DNA of 64,000 nucleotides from contig JANYDM010000015.1 of assembly GCA_025363575.1 (NCBI GenBank), forward strand, positions 5,887 through 69,886, in the 5' to 3' direction. Positions 28,419 through 37,439 of this stretch are shown in pieces. Position numbers and translations under genes: made by a program. The notes under the pieces were generated by a model. It saw nothing but the letters and a program-made list of their open reading frames with translations, searched no databases and was not told the DNA's origin. This stretch comes from Betaproteobacteria bacterium. Its GTDB lineage: Bacteria; Pseudomonadota; Gammaproteobacteria; Burkholderiales; SG8-41. Position 1 is the first letter of the stretch. Every line of letters starts with the position of its first letter.

Positions 28419-29561
28419 CTAGTCGCGCGGGAATAGCAGCGGCAGCGCGGCGTCTGCGGTCAGCATGCAGCGCGTGTTGTGTCCGCACCCCTCGACCACG
28501 AGCGTCTTGTGCTGCGCACCGTAGTTCTCGCGCACGTACTTGCCGAAGGCCATGCCGCGCGCGAGACGCGAAGAACCTTGCGCCATCGCCGCGCATGAGA
28601 TGTCGAAGTTGACGAGCGGCAGGATGTCGAGCTCGCCGAGCAGAAATGTGGTGGGCCGGCTGACGATCTGTTTCTTCAGCTGGTCATCGGTGGATGCCGC
28701 GCTGTAGCCGACGCGGCTGTTGATGCCGTACGGCCACGCGTCGTACGTCGTGCAGTTGCGCGCATCCGCGTAAGCGACATAGGGCGGCGGCGGGTTGGCG
28801 CCGCTCATTGCGATGAAGCCGGACACGGCGGCCGACACATTCGGCGGGATGGCGCTCGCGGTGGGCCGGAGATTGTCCAGATACGTATACGCGCCGGGGT
28901 TGGAGACCAGGTAGGAGACCTTGACGCCGAGCTCTTCGTGCACGCGATTGACCATCTGGTAGCGGCCGACGAACTGGCCGCCCGACGAGTGGCCGGCAAT
29001 GACGATGGACTTGAGATTGGGAAACGCATCCTTGCGCGCAAGCCTCCGCAGGATTTCATCGATGACTTCGTACGACGTCACATTAGCGTTGATCGCAACG
29101 CCGCCCGCGTTCCAGTGGCGCCCGCCGAACTGGCTGATCCAGTTGAGCTCATTGGTCGCGAGCACGTCGCGCGGGATTGCGCGCGCGGCGGCGACCGAGT
29201 TGCCGCCGCTGCTGCCGCCCGGCAGGCTTTCCTCGTTGGAGGCGAAGCGCGGCGATACGATGACGGTGTCTTCGAGCGCGCCGGCGAGAAAGGCCGCGGC
29301 GAGCACGTTTGCAAAATTCACGTGCGCATCGCGTGAGCCCCCGTGAACGATGACGACCGCGCGGGTTATTTTGTCGTTGCGCGCCGTCAGCGGCTGCGAG
29401 CGGTAGACGAGGGCGCGCATAGGCGTCTGTGTCGTGGTTATCCATTCGGTGCACGCGGCCGCCGCATCGGTGCAAGGTGCCGCGCCCGCTGCATGCGCCA
29501 GCGTGGCTGCGAGCAGGGCAGCCGCCCAGCGTATTCCAGCGATGGAAATCAAGTGACGCAT
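28419..29561 (-). CDS. Secreted alpha/beta hydrolase
   Basis: A 380-residue protein with signal peptide (MRHLISIAG...AAALLAATLAHAAGAAP). IVIAGHSSGGQFVGRY holds the nucleophile elbow G-H-S-S-G-G, VVIVHGGSRDAH gives the oxyanion-type HGG segment, and EGCGHNTRC supplies the late catalytic His. Several Cys residues suggest disulfides in the periplasm. It resembles lysophospholipase or feruloyl-esterase-like enzymes. It lies between Bug receptors in a minus-strand unit, so it could release the acid that those receptors bind, but this is inference. Confidence 0.8.
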   Translation of the reverse strand: MRHLISIAGIRWAAALLAATLAHAAGAAPCTDAAAACTEWITTTQTPMRALVYRSQPLTARNDKITRAVVIVHGGSRDAHVNFANVLAAAFLAGALEDTVIVSPRFASNEESLPGGSSGGNSVAAARAIPRDVLATNELNWISQFGGRHWNAGGVAINANVTSYEVIDEILRRLARKDAFPNLKSIVIAGHSSGGQFVGRYQMVNRVHEELGVKVSYLVSNPGAYTYLDNLRPTASAIPPNVSAAVSGFIAMSGANPPPPYVAYADARNCTTYDAWPYGINSRVGYSAASTDDQLKKQIVSRPTTFLLGELDILPLVNFDISCAAMAQGSSRLARGMAFGKYVRENYGAQHKTLVVEGCGHNTRCMLTADAALPLLFPRD

Positions 29562-29598
29562 GCAACCTCCCGTTGAATTTATTGTTTTACGACAGGCT

Positions 29599-30573
29599 TT
29601 ATTCCGCGCGCGCGCCTGCGTCTTTCACGACACGCGCGTACTTCGCAATCTCGGATTTTATGTAATCACCGAAGGCTTCCGGCGTCGGCAGCGTGAACGG
29701 CAGTATGCCCAGTTGCTCGAGGCGGGTCTTGACGTCAGGTGCGGCGAGTGCGCGGTTGATCTCGCGGTGGATTTTGACGACGATGTCGCGCGGCAGGCCG
29801 CGCGGGCCGACGAAACCGTACCAGTTGTCGACGGCGAATCCGGGCACGCCGGCTTCGGCCACGGTAGGCAAGTCGGGGAAGAGGTCGACGCGATTGGCGG
29901 TCGTTACCGCGAGCGGGCGGATACGCCCGGATTTCACCGCTGTAACAGCCGTGGAAACAGTTGCGAAGATCAATTGGATGTTGCCGCCCACGAGATCGAC
30001 CATGGCCGGCGCGCCGCCTTTGTACGGCACGTGCTGCATTTTCACGCCCGCGAGCGTATTGAACATTTCGCCCGCAAGGTGATCGGCGCGGCCGGCGCCC
30101 GACGAGCCGAAGTTGAGCCTGGCCGGATTCGCCTTCGCATACGCGATCAGATCCCTGACCGAATTGACGGGCAGCGCTGGATGCACAACGAGCATGTTGA
30201 GCGCCGTGACGCCGCGCGCGATCGGCGTGAAGTCGCGCACCGGATCGTACGGCAGCTTGTTGTACAGGCTGACGTCGACCGTCAGCGGCCCCATCGAGCC
30301 TTCAATGAGCGTATAGCCGTCGGGCGTCGCGCGCGCGCCGATGTCCATGCCGACGGTGCCGCCGGCGCCGGCGCGGTTGTCGATGATCATTTGCTGACCC
30401 CACGTCGAGCTGAGTTTTTGCGCAACCGCGCGTGCAGTGATGTCGGCGCCGCCGCCGGGCGCGACGGGTACGATCATGCGTATCGGCTTGTCGGGATACG
30501 TGTCGGCCGCCAGCGCCGGCGATGGGGCGAGACAGAAAACGGCCGCAAGAACGATGCGCGTTTGAGTTGTCAC
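29599..30573 (-). CDS. Bug/TctC-type solute receptor 2
   Basis: A 324-residue periplasmic receptor: signal peptide ending SPALAAD, then YPDKPIRMIVPVAPGGGADITARA and DNRAGAGGTVGMD, the Bug ligand loops, with TPDGYTLIEGS. Its ATG overlaps the stop of the amidase gene (four bases), so the receptor is translated with the amidase and probably binds the same substrate class. No membrane permease genes are nearby. Confidence 0.93.
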   Translation of the reverse strand: MTTQTRIVLAAVFCLAPSPALAADTYPDKPIRMIVPVAPGGGADITARAVAQKLSSTWGQQMIIDNRAGAGGTVGMDIGARATPDGYTLIEGSMGPLTVDVSLYNKLPYDPVRDFTPIARGVTALNMLVVHPALPVNSVRDLIAYAKANPARLNFGSSGAGRADHLAGEMFNTLAGVKMQHVPYKGGAPAMVDLVGGNIQLIFATVSTAVTAVKSGRIRPLAVTTANRVDLFPDLPTVAEAGVPGFAVDNWYGFVGPRGLPRDIVVKIHREINRALAAPDVKTRLEQLGILPFTLPTPEAFGDYIKSEIAKYARVVKDAGARAE

Positions 30574-32009
30574 GCGAGCGGCGGCCGGCGTAGATGCCAG
30601 TCAGTGGCATTTTCGTACGCCCAGCCGATGCGCAACACGCGTGCTTCGTCGTAAGCGCGGCCGACGATCTGCAGCGAAAGCGGCAGGCCCGTGGCGGTAA
30701 AGCCGCACGGCAGCGCGAGCGCGCACAGGTCGAGCAAATTGACGGGCCGCGTCAGCAAGCTCATCGGCGCCTTGCTCTGGTCGATTTCGCTCAGCGCTAC
30801 CGCCGGCAGCGGCATCGTCGGCATCAGCAGGGCGGCAAAGTCGCGCAACAGATGATCGACTTCGCGGCGCAGGCTGTTGCGCTCGGCCATCACATCGATA
30901 TAGTCCGCGGCCGACAGCCCCTTCGCCCAGCGGATGCGGTCGCGGACGTCGACATCGAACGGCAGATCGTCGCGTTCTATCCACGCGCGGTGCAGTGCGT
31001 AGCCTTCGGCTGCAATGATCTTGCCTGTGAGGTCCGCAAGGCGCTTGTACGCAACCGGCAGCGCGAGCGTGTCGACGCGCGCGCCAAGGCCGCGTATGAC
31101 GTCGAGCGCGCGCGAGAATGCGCGCGCGACTTCGGGATCGAGTTCGCCGAGTTCCGCATCCGGCAAAACCGCGAAGCGCAGGCCGGCGATGCCCGTCTTG
31201 AGCCCGCTTAACCCATCGACGGGCGCATGCGGCCACGTCTGGGAGTCGTGCGCATCGGGCCCATGTAGTGCAGCGAACAGCAGCGCGGCGTCTTCGACGT
31301 CGCGCGTCATCGGGCCTATGGTGTCGAGCGTCGCGGCGAGATTCAACGTGCCGTGATTGCTGATACGGCCGACGGTGGTTTTCAGCCCGACGATGCCGCA
31401 CAGGCCCGCAGGTATGCGCACTGAGCCCCCGGTATCGCTGCCGAGAGCGGCGGGCGCGAGCGCGGCGGCCACCGCGACGCCTGAACCGCTGCTCGAGCCG
31501 CCGGGCGAGCGCGCGGTTTGCGCGTCCCACGGATTCCACGGAGTGCCCATTGCGCTGTTCGTGCCCCACGCGCCGAATGCAAATTCGACCATGTGGGTCT
31601 TGCCGAGCGTAATCATGCCGGCCGCGTCGAGACGCTGCGCCACCGACGCCGTCACTTTGGAAACGCGGTCGCGCCAGAAAAGCGAGCCGCCGGTCGTGCG
31701 CTTGCCGGCGATCTCTATCAGGTCCTTGAGCGCTATGGGGATGCCGTGCAGCGGTCCGCGCGCCTGGCCGGCCTTGAAGGCGCGGTCCGCGATGTCGGCG
31801 GCAGCACGCGCTTCTTCGGCGTACACCTCCACGTAGGCATGCAGCTTCTCATCGTGCGTGCGGATGCGTTGCAGATAGCAATCGACGAGCGCGCTCGCGG
31901 TGAGCGCGCCGCTGCGCAGGCGCGCGGCCAGCACGTGCACCGGCGCGTAGGCGAGCGCGCTGCTGTCGTTGGCAGTCGCGGTTGCGGCCGGGTGTGAGGG
32001 TGCATGCAT
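30570..32009 (-). CDS. Amidase (amidase signature family)
   Basis: The 479-residue cytoplasmic enzyme hydrolyses a carboxamide. The Ser-cisSer-Lys triad is visible: Lys95 in GIPIALKDL, Ser172 in SPGGSSSGSG and nucleophile Ser196 in GSDTGGSVRIP; the 24-residue spacing of the two serines fits the family. It is not GatA, because GatB/GatC genes are absent and the context is catabolic: DUF4286-like gene upstream, Bug receptor downstream with overlapping start. Substrate unknown; aryl or ring-derived amides are possible. Confidence 0.92.
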   Translation of the reverse strand: MHAPSHPAATATANDSSALAYAPVHVLAARLRSGALTASALVDCYLQRIRTHDEKLHAYVEVYAEEARAAADIADRAFKAGQARGPLHGIPIALKDLIEIAGKRTTGGSLFWRDRVSKVTASVAQRLDAAGMITLGKTHMVEFAFGAWGTNSAMGTPWNPWDAQTARSPGGSSSGSGVAVAAALAPAALGSDTGGSVRIPAGLCGIVGLKTTVGRISNHGTLNLAATLDTIGPMTRDVEDAALLFAALHGPDAHDSQTWPHAPVDGLSGLKTGIAGLRFAVLPDAELGELDPEVARAFSRALDVIRGLGARVDTLALPVAYKRLADLTGKIIAAEGYALHRAWIERDDLPFDVDVRDRIRWAKGLSAADYIDVMAERNSLRREVDHLLRDFAALLMPTMPLPAVALSEIDQSKAPMSLLTRPVNLLDLCALALPCGFTATGLPLSLQIVGRAYDEARVLRIGWAYENATDWHLRRPPLA

Positions 32010-32020
32010 CGTGCGCCCGC

Positions 32021-32326
32021 TCAGATCGCTTTGTACAAAGCATGCATGCGATTAAACGTATGCGGCCGGATTTTCGGCTTCCAGTCGCCGGTGTCCGATG
32101 CCTTTACCCACGCGGGCCCCTGCGGCACATCGGGCGACGACACGCGATAGAGCGCCGCGTACTGCGGTACGCCTGCCGCCGGCTTCTCCAGCTTGTAACG
32201 TTTGACGCCAAGCACGCCCGGCACTTTTGTAATCTCGGGGATGTGCTGCGTGTCGTAAACGCGGTTGAAATCCGCCTCGAGTTCGGGCGGCACGTCCATT
32301 TGCACGAGATACAGGTATTCGCTCAT
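32021..32326 (-). CDS. DUF4286-like dimeric alpha-beta barrel protein
   Basis: A 101-residue protein with MSEYLYLVQMDVPPELEADFNRVYDTQHIPEIT and GVLGVKRYKL, the pattern of small ferredoxin-like barrel proteins (EthD and DUF4286 relatives) that often assist catabolic enzymes. It is first in the minus-strand unit, 11 bases before the amidase, and diverges from the RidA gene at 32459. The pair DTQHIPEI contains a His that could be catalytic, but the reaction is unknown. Confidence 0.75.
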   Translation of the reverse strand: MSEYLYLVQMDVPPELEADFNRVYDTQHIPEITKVPGVLGVKRYKLEKPAAGVPQYAALYRVSSPDVPQGPAWVKASDTGDWKPKIRPHTFNRMHALYKAI

Positions 32327-32411
32327 AGTTTTTCGCTTTCGGTTGGATTCGAAAATGACGCGGCCAACCAGTTGACCTCCGGTGCGGCCGATGCGTCTGT
32401 AAGCGCGGAGT

Positions 32412-32417
32412 TATACT
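32412..32417 (+). promoter_or_regulatory. Possible -10 box for the RidA pair
   Basis: TATACT lies 41 bases before the RidA start at 32459 in the short divergent gap. No convincing -35 box stands at the right distance, so this is only a candidate. Confidence 0.3.
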
Positions 32418-32458
32418 ACGCGAGAGTTGTCGCGTACATCAACCGACTCAGCGGACAC

Positions 32459-32845
32459 ATGCCGAAACAATTTCTGAATCCCGCCGCGCTCGACGCCATG
32501 CAAGGCCCGTACAGCCAGGGCGTGCGCGCGGGCAACACGATTTGGGTGTCGGCGCAGGCAGGCCAGGACGCGGACGGCCGGATCATCGGGTTGAACGATC
32601 CGGAGGCGCAGTGCCGGGCCATATTTCAGCGCATCGCAGCCGTGCTCGCCGCGGGCGACGCGACGCCGGCCGACATCGTCATGGTGCGCGGCTTCCTCAA
32701 GCATCGCGATTACATTCAGGCGACGTGGAAGGTCCGCAAAGAATTTTTCGGCGCGCATCGCCCGGCCAGCACGACTTTCATGGTGAGCGACGTCGAGCCC
32801 GAAGGTGCGTTGATGAGTTTCGAAGTTATCGCCGCGCTGGATTAA
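32459..32845 (+). CDS. RidA/YjgF-family protein A
   Basis: A 128-residue single-domain RidA-family protein: GPYSQGVRAGNTIWVSAQAGQD, ILAAGDATPADIV-type helix and strand, and GALMSFEVIAALD at the end. Classical RidA deaminates enamine/imine intermediates with an Arg in a P-A-R-S motif; here that segment reads RPASTTFMV, with Ser in place of Arg, so it belongs to a non-RidA Rid subfamily. ATG 32459 is the first start with a family-like N-terminus. It is followed after 15 bases by a second RidA-family gene. Confidence 0.87.
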   Translation: MPKQFLNPAALDAMQGPYSQGVRAGNTIWVSAQAGQDADGRIIGLNDPEAQCRAIFQRIAAVLAAGDATPADIVMVRGFLKHRDYIQATWKVRKEFFGAHRPASTTFMVSDVEPEGALMSFEVIAALD

Positions 32846-32860
32846 AAGGACGCGCAGCCG

Positions 32861-33253
32861 ATGGCCAAGGAATTCTACAATCCGCCGGACGTGTTCAGCC
32901 CTGTCGCCATCTACAGTCACGGAGTTCGCAGCGGCCGCACGGTGACATTGGCTGGGCAGGCGCCGCTCAATGACGACGGCAGCGTGGCCGGGCCGGGCGA
33001 TCCCGACGTGCAGTGCCGGCGGGTCTTCACTGACCTTAAAAAGACGCTGGACCTGGCCGGCGCGACATTCGAAGACGTCATCTACGTTCGTGCGTATCTG
33101 ACCGACAAGGCCGTGCTGCCGGTACTGCGGCGTGTTGCTGCAGAAATATTCGGCGCCAACCGGCCGGCGTTTACACCGGTTATTGTGCCGAGCGTGCGGG
33201 CGGCGGGTGCGCTGGTTGAAATCGAGCTCGTGGTCGAACTCGCCGCGGATTAG
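32861..33253 (+). CDS. RidA/YjgF-family protein B
   Basis: A 130-residue Rid-family protein with SHGVRSGRTVTLAGQAPLNDDG, FTDLKKTLDLAGATFEDVIYVRAYLTD and a C-terminal LVEIELVVEL strand. The segment matching the RidA catalytic Arg reads RPAFTPVIV, with Phe instead of Arg. It is about as far from its neighbour protein A as most family members are from each other, so it is not a recent tandem copy. It ends one base before the convergent triple-RidA gene. Confidence 0.87.
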   Translation: MAKEFYNPPDVFSPVAIYSHGVRSGRTVTLAGQAPLNDDGSVAGPGDPDVQCRRVFTDLKKTLDLAGATFEDVIYVRAYLTDKAVLPVLRRVAAEIFGANRPAFTPVIVPSVRAAGALVEIELVVELAAD

Positions 33254-33254
33254 A

Positions 33255-34535
33255 TCAGGGCGCGTAGATCCACGGATCGACCATCACGGTGCATGCAGGG
33301 ACGGGCAACCTTGCCGGAACGCGAATCGCGGTGAAAGGTACTGGCCCATCGCCGAGCGTTGCCTGCAAGACGCGGTGCATCGGATAAAACCCCGCGAGAT
33401 CGGTGTGAAACTGGTGGATACGCACGACGTTTTCGATCTGAGTGGCGCCCGCAGCGCATAGCTTCTTGAGTGCTTCCACGATGTATTCCATCTGCGCGCG
33501 CGCCGCCGTGCCGAAATAAGGCAGTCCCGCGCCCGCGTTGATGCCGGCGATGGGACCGTGGTCGTCGACCGCCAGCATGCCGGAACACAGCAGGAGATCG
33601 CCCGCGCGCACCGCCGCCGCGCCGTAGGTCATGGCCGCCGGTATGCAACCGTCGATAACTTGCTTTTTGGTTTTGCCGGCGTCGACCAGTGCAACCAGAT
33701 TGATTTCGATGTTGCCTGCGACCAGCCCGAAATTGCTGGTCGGCACTATGGTCAGCGCGCACTGGCGGGCGCCGAAGTGACTATTCCATACGTCGAGGAA
33801 ATGCGCCGTGTCGTCGATGTCGCGCAGGTACACCTGCGCTTTGACTGCGTTCTTGAGCGACGAGCCGGCGGCCGCAAGCGCGGGTACGAATTTTTCGCGG
33901 ATCAGGTATTCGGTCTGGCGGCGAATTTCGTAGCCGCCCCACAGGCTGTGGTCGGGAACGTGCGCTCGCGGATCGGGACCGTCGACGCCGCGCGCCATCT
34001 GGCCGGCGATGAAGACGAAGTCGCCGGACGTCACCGCCGGAACGAAACCCGACCATACGGGTGCGGTTACTTGCGGTGTCGCTACGCGTTTGGGATCGCG
34101 GCCCCCGCCGGGCAGCACCGCGAGCAGCGACGCCGTGATGTCCGCACGCGCCGTCAGCAATTCCTCCATGATCACGGAAGTGCTCGGCGGGATGTAATCG
34201 CCGAACGCGGCGCGGCGCGCGAGATGGTAGGGGTCGACCGCTTGCCACGTTGGATAATATTGATCGAGCCTGACGGTGTTCGCGAAGCTCGTTCCCGCTT
34301 GCGCAAGCAGCTCCTTGAACCGCGCGCAGATGAAATCGCCTTCGCGCCTGTGCCGCGGCAGCCCGTGATTGGGCAGGCCCGCGGCGCCCGCAACTTCGGG
34401 ATGCAGACCGCTGGCGTAATCGACCGCTTCCACGCCGGTCAGAAAAACCCAGTTACCGGCTTGCATGCACGGGGCGTAATGGATGTCGGTGCCGGCAATG
34501 CGCACAGCGCCGAGGGGAGTTACTTGCTTTGCCAT
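33255..34535 (-). CDS. Triple-domain RidA-family protein I
   Basis: The 426-residue protein is made of three consecutive Rid-type domains, about 1-142, 150-290 and 300-426. Each starts with a G-x-x-x-x-x-G-x-x-x-x strand pair (GNWVFLTGVEA; GDFVFIAGQMA; GDLLLCSGMLAV) and has the long helix FKELLAQAG / LAAAGSSLKNA / LKKLCAAGATQ. RidA proteins are homotrimers with active sites between subunits, so this chain may fold as a one-polypeptide trimer. None of the three domains has the catalytic Arg. It is last in a five-gene unit starting at 38495; gaps are 7-25 bases. Confidence 0.83.
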   Translation of the reverse strand: MAKQVTPLGAVRIAGTDIHYAPCMQAGNWVFLTGVEAVDYASGLHPEVAGAAGLPNHGLPRHRREGDFICARFKELLAQAGTSFANTVRLDQYYPTWQAVDPYHLARRAAFGDYIPPSTSVIMEELLTARADITASLLAVLPGGGRDPKRVATPQVTAPVWSGFVPAVTSGDFVFIAGQMARGVDGPDPRAHVPDHSLWGGYEIRRQTEYLIREKFVPALAAAGSSLKNAVKAQVYLRDIDDTAHFLDVWNSHFGARQCALTIVPTSNFGLVAGNIEINLVALVDAGKTKKQVIDGCIPAAMTYGAAAVRAGDLLLCSGMLAVDDHGPIAGINAGAGLPYFGTAARAQMEYIVEALKKLCAAGATQIENVVRIHQFHTDLAGFYPMHRVLQATLGDGPVPFTAIRVPARLPVPACTVMVDPWIYAP

Positions 34536-34545
34536 TGAGTTCTCC

Positions 34546-35559
34546 TTAGCGCTCGAGCTTGACGCCGGCTTCGCGCGCGACCGGCGCCCAGCGCGCTATT
34601 TCGTCTTCGAGGAACTGCTTGAACTCGGCGGGCGTGCTGGAGCGCGGCTCGCCGCCGAGATTCTGAATGCGTTCCTGAACGTCGGGCATCTTGAGTGCGC
34701 GCACCATTTCCGCGTTAATCTTGTTGATGATCTGCGGCGGTACGCCCGCCGGCGCGACCGCGCCTGCATAGCCGACCGACTGAAAGCCCGGCAGACCCGC
34801 TTCCGCGACGGTCTGCAGGTCGGGCAGCAAGGTGCTGCGCGAGGGCGATGCAATGCCGATGGGGCGCACGCGGTTGCCGCGGATGAAAGTGATGGCGGTC
34901 GGCATGTTGACGAACATGAAATCGATGCGCCCGCCGGACACGTCGGTCAGCGCCACCGGGCTCGAGTTGTAAGGCACGTGCGCGCCGTTGAAGCCAGCCT
35001 GTTTGCGAAAAAGCTCGGTAGCGAGATGCGGCGAGCTGCCCGCACCGACAGTCGCCCACGTCGGGCCGCCCGGCTTGCTTCTCGCATACGCGATCAGTTC
35101 GGCGACGTTTTTGGCGGGCAGATTGGGATTCGCGACCAGGATGTTCGGATACGTGGCAATCATCGAGATCGCCGCGAAGTCCTTGCGCGTGTCGTACGGC
35201 AACCTGGCGTAAACACTGGCGTTGATTGAGAACGGCGTCGACACGAACACCAGCGTGTAGCCGTCCGGCGCCGCTTTGGAGCCGATATCGTTGGCGATCG
35301 TGCCGTTTACGCCGGGGCGCGCTTCGTTGATGACGGGCTGGCCCCAGGCCTCGGCGAGTTTCTGCCCGACGATGCGCGCCAGCGTATCGGACAACCCGCC
35401 CGCTCCGAAGTCAATGATCCAGCGTATCGGCTTGTGCGGAAAGTCCTTGGCTGGATCGGCAGCGGCTTTCTGCTGCGCCATCGCCGCGTGGCTGCCTGCG
35501 ACGAGCAACGAAAGTGCAGCCAACAATACGCAGCCCAACCTGCGCGTGAGTTTACTCAT
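34546..35559 (-). CDS. Bug/TctC-type solute receptor 3
   Basis: A 337-residue receptor with signal peptide (MSKLTRRLGCVLLAALSLL...AMAQ) and HKPIRWIIDFGAGGLSDTLAR as the first ligand loop; the second loop is EARPGVNGTIANDI and the third PDGYTLVFVST. ATG 35559 is preferred to an in-frame start seven codons upstream. It sits between a RidA-family gene and a triple-RidA gene in one unit, the clearest case here of a receptor packaged with Rid proteins. Confidence 0.93.
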   Translation of the reverse strand: MSKLTRRLGCVLLAALSLLVAGSHAAMAQQKAAADPAKDFPHKPIRWIIDFGAGGLSDTLARIVGQKLAEAWGQPVINEARPGVNGTIANDIGSKAAPDGYTLVFVSTPFSINASVYARLPYDTRKDFAAISMIATYPNILVANPNLPAKNVAELIAYARSKPGGPTWATVGAGSSPHLATELFRKQAGFNGAHVPYNSSPVALTDVSGGRIDFMFVNMPTAITFIRGNRVRPIGIASPSRSTLLPDLQTVAEAGLPGFQSVGYAGAVAPAGVPPQIINKINAEMVRALKMPDVQERIQNLGGEPRSSTPAEFKQFLEDEIARWAPVAREAGVKLER

Positions 35560-35584
35560 GGCTTGCTCCCGTATCGTCAACGAC

Positions 35585-36031
35585 TTATTCCCATACCGCG
35601 GTGGCTTCGATTTCGATCAGCATGTCCGGATGCATCAGCGATGCGACCCCGATCGACGTGATGCAGGGCAATTCGCCGCTTGGCAAATGCTTCTCGAAGA
35701 ACTCGACGCGCGCCGGAATCGCCTCGCGATGCCATTTCTCGCGGTCGGTGAAATAAAAGGTCATGTGCACGATGTCGTCCCAGCGCGCGCCGCCGGCTTC
35801 GACAGTGCGTTTTACATATTCGAGCGCCTGCAGGGTTTGCGCGCGCATGTCGCCTTTGCCGATGATGCCGTCGGGACCGATCGCGGGATAGCCGGACATG
35901 CGCAAGGTGCTGCCGCCGTTTGTCACGATAGCATGCGCGATGCGGATGGGTTTGTACTCCGGGATGTCCTTGTGCAAAGTGCCGCAATAGAACTGCTCGA
36001 TGTCGGGAAGGACTATTCTGCGTTTTTTCAT
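35585..36031 (-). CDS. RidA-family protein C
   Basis: A 148-residue single Rid-type domain: SGYPAIGPDGIIGKG, ALEYVKRTVEAGGARWDDIVHMTFYFTD and MLIEIEATAVW. The position of the RidA catalytic Arg reads LPCITSIGV. ATG 36031 with GGGCGGAG five bases upstream is preferred over ATG 36049, which directly abuts the previous stop and has no ribosome site. It belongs to the 38495-33255 unit. Confidence 0.83.
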   Translation of the reverse strand: MKKRRIVLPDIEQFYCGTLHKDIPEYKPIRIAHAIVTNGGSTLRMSGYPAIGPDGIIGKGDMRAQTLQALEYVKRTVEAGGARWDDIVHMTFYFTDREKWHREAIPARVEFFEKHLPSGELPCITSIGVASLMHPDMLIEIEATAVWE

Positions 36032-36049
36032 GGCTCCGCCCTTTTGCAT

Positions 36050-37432
36050 TTACACCGCGACCGCTTCGATCTGCAACCGCGCGTCCTTGAGCGGCAGATC
36101 GTGCACCGCAATCACGGTAATCGCGGGCGGGTCGTCACCCAGAGTCGCGAGCAGCACTGCGCGCACGAACGGGAAGTCGGCCATGTCGCGCAGATAAATG
36201 GTAATTTTCAGGAGTGCGCGCAGATCCGAATCCAGGCTCTGCAACACGATCGCCAATTGATCGAGAATGCTTTGCGTTTGCGCCGCCGCCGCAAGTTGCC
36301 CGTGTGTTTGTGCGACGAGTCCGGCGATGGCCTGTTTGACGCGTTGCGCCGCCGCGGACTCCAGATCGGATGTGCGACAGATCATGCGGCCGGCAGCGGT
36401 TGCGTAGCCCATGAGGCCCGACACGAAGACGAGATCGCCGCCGCGTACCGCGTTGACGTGGCGTCCCCACGACGCGACACGTGGGTTTGCCGGCGCGGCC
36501 TGGACCGCGCCACGATAGGTGATGCCTTCAATTTCAATATAGAAATCGCGCCGCGCGAGGCTCTCGACGCCGATGAGCGTGCCGGCCGGAGCCCGTTCTT
36601 TGAAAAAATGCGCGGCGATCCGTTCCATTTCCGGCAGCTCGGCCATGTTGCGCAGGTAGATGTTCACCCGCGTGAGGTGTGCGAACCCCGTGCCGTGCTC
36701 TTCGAGCATGCTGCGCATCAGTTTGTAGATCGTGTAAGTCTGCGCGGAGATTGGTTCGAGCAGCGATCGTGCAGCGAGCCCGCCGGACGGCCGCGGCCAT
36801 GCGGTGTCCTTCAATTCGTTCGCGCCGTAGATGATAAGCCCAGTCTCCGGATGTGCGCCGATCACGCCGGCGTAGAACGTGTAGTCGCCCGCGCGCGTCG
36901 CCAGTTCGTAGTTCGAGAGCGGCCCCTGCACGACATGCTTCGACGTGAGGACTTTTTTTGCAATGCCCTGTGCCGGATCGGGGACGATGGCGACGGGATC
37001 GAAATAAACGACCGCTTCAGGATACAAAAGTCCCGGCACCTGGGATGCGGTGCTCGGGGGCGCAACACCGCCGTCGAACAATGCCGCGCGCGTACGCGCG
37101 AGCACCGGGAAATTTCGCATCTCGCGCTTGTAGATGCTGTAGAACAGGAGGTCGGCTTTTTTCGCGCCCTGCTCGGTGAGCAGCGTTTCAAGGTCTTCGT
37201 AAATGCGCGACGCCTGCGCGACGAATGTTTCCTCCCAGCTGTCGGGAGCGAGCAGCCCTAGCGCCGGCACCGGCTTACGGCCGAGGTCGCGGTAACCGGC
37301 AAGCGGCAGGCCCGTGTCGTGATCGAGCCCGGCGCGCCCTGATATGAAAAGCAAATGCCCTGCGCGCGTCGCCACGGGAAAGCCCGCTACTGGCGCGGCG
37401 ACCGCGTGGCTTGCGACGAGCGCTTTTTTCAT
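36050..37432 (-). CDS. Triple-domain RidA-family protein II
   Basis: The 460-residue protein has three Rid-type domains, about 1-150, 165-310 and 325-460, seen by the repeated starts GHLLFISGRAGL, GDYTFYAGVIGA and GDLVFVSGLMGY and repeated ends (AVVYFDPVAIV; YIEIEGITY; RLQIEAVAV). The Arg position of classical RidA is replaced in all three (Ser, Gly and Ile by eye). The third domain contains an inserted Gln/Ala-rich helix (QLAAAAQTQS). ATG 37432 gives the family-like MKKALVASH start seven bases after the amidohydrolase. Sequence identity to triple protein I is low, so the two architectures are old or arose twice. Confidence 0.82.
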   Translation of the reverse strand: MKKALVASHAVAAPVAGFPVATRAGHLLFISGRAGLDHDTGLPLAGYRDLGRKPVPALGLLAPDSWEETFVAQASRIYEDLETLLTEQGAKKADLLFYSIYKREMRNFPVLARTRAALFDGGVAPPSTASQVPGLLYPEAVVYFDPVAIVPDPAQGIAKKVLTSKHVVQGPLSNYELATRAGDYTFYAGVIGAHPETGLIIYGANELKDTAWPRPSGGLAARSLLEPISAQTYTIYKLMRSMLEEHGTGFAHLTRVNIYLRNMAELPEMERIAAHFFKERAPAGTLIGVESLARRDFYIEIEGITYRGAVQAAPANPRVASWGRHVNAVRGGDLVFVSGLMGYATAAGRMICRTSDLESAAAQRVKQAIAGLVAQTHGQLAAAAQTQSILDQLAIVLQSLDSDLRALLKITIYLRDMADFPFVRAVLLATLGDDPPAITVIAVHDLPLKDARLQIEAVAV

Positions 37433-37439
37433 TGCGCGT

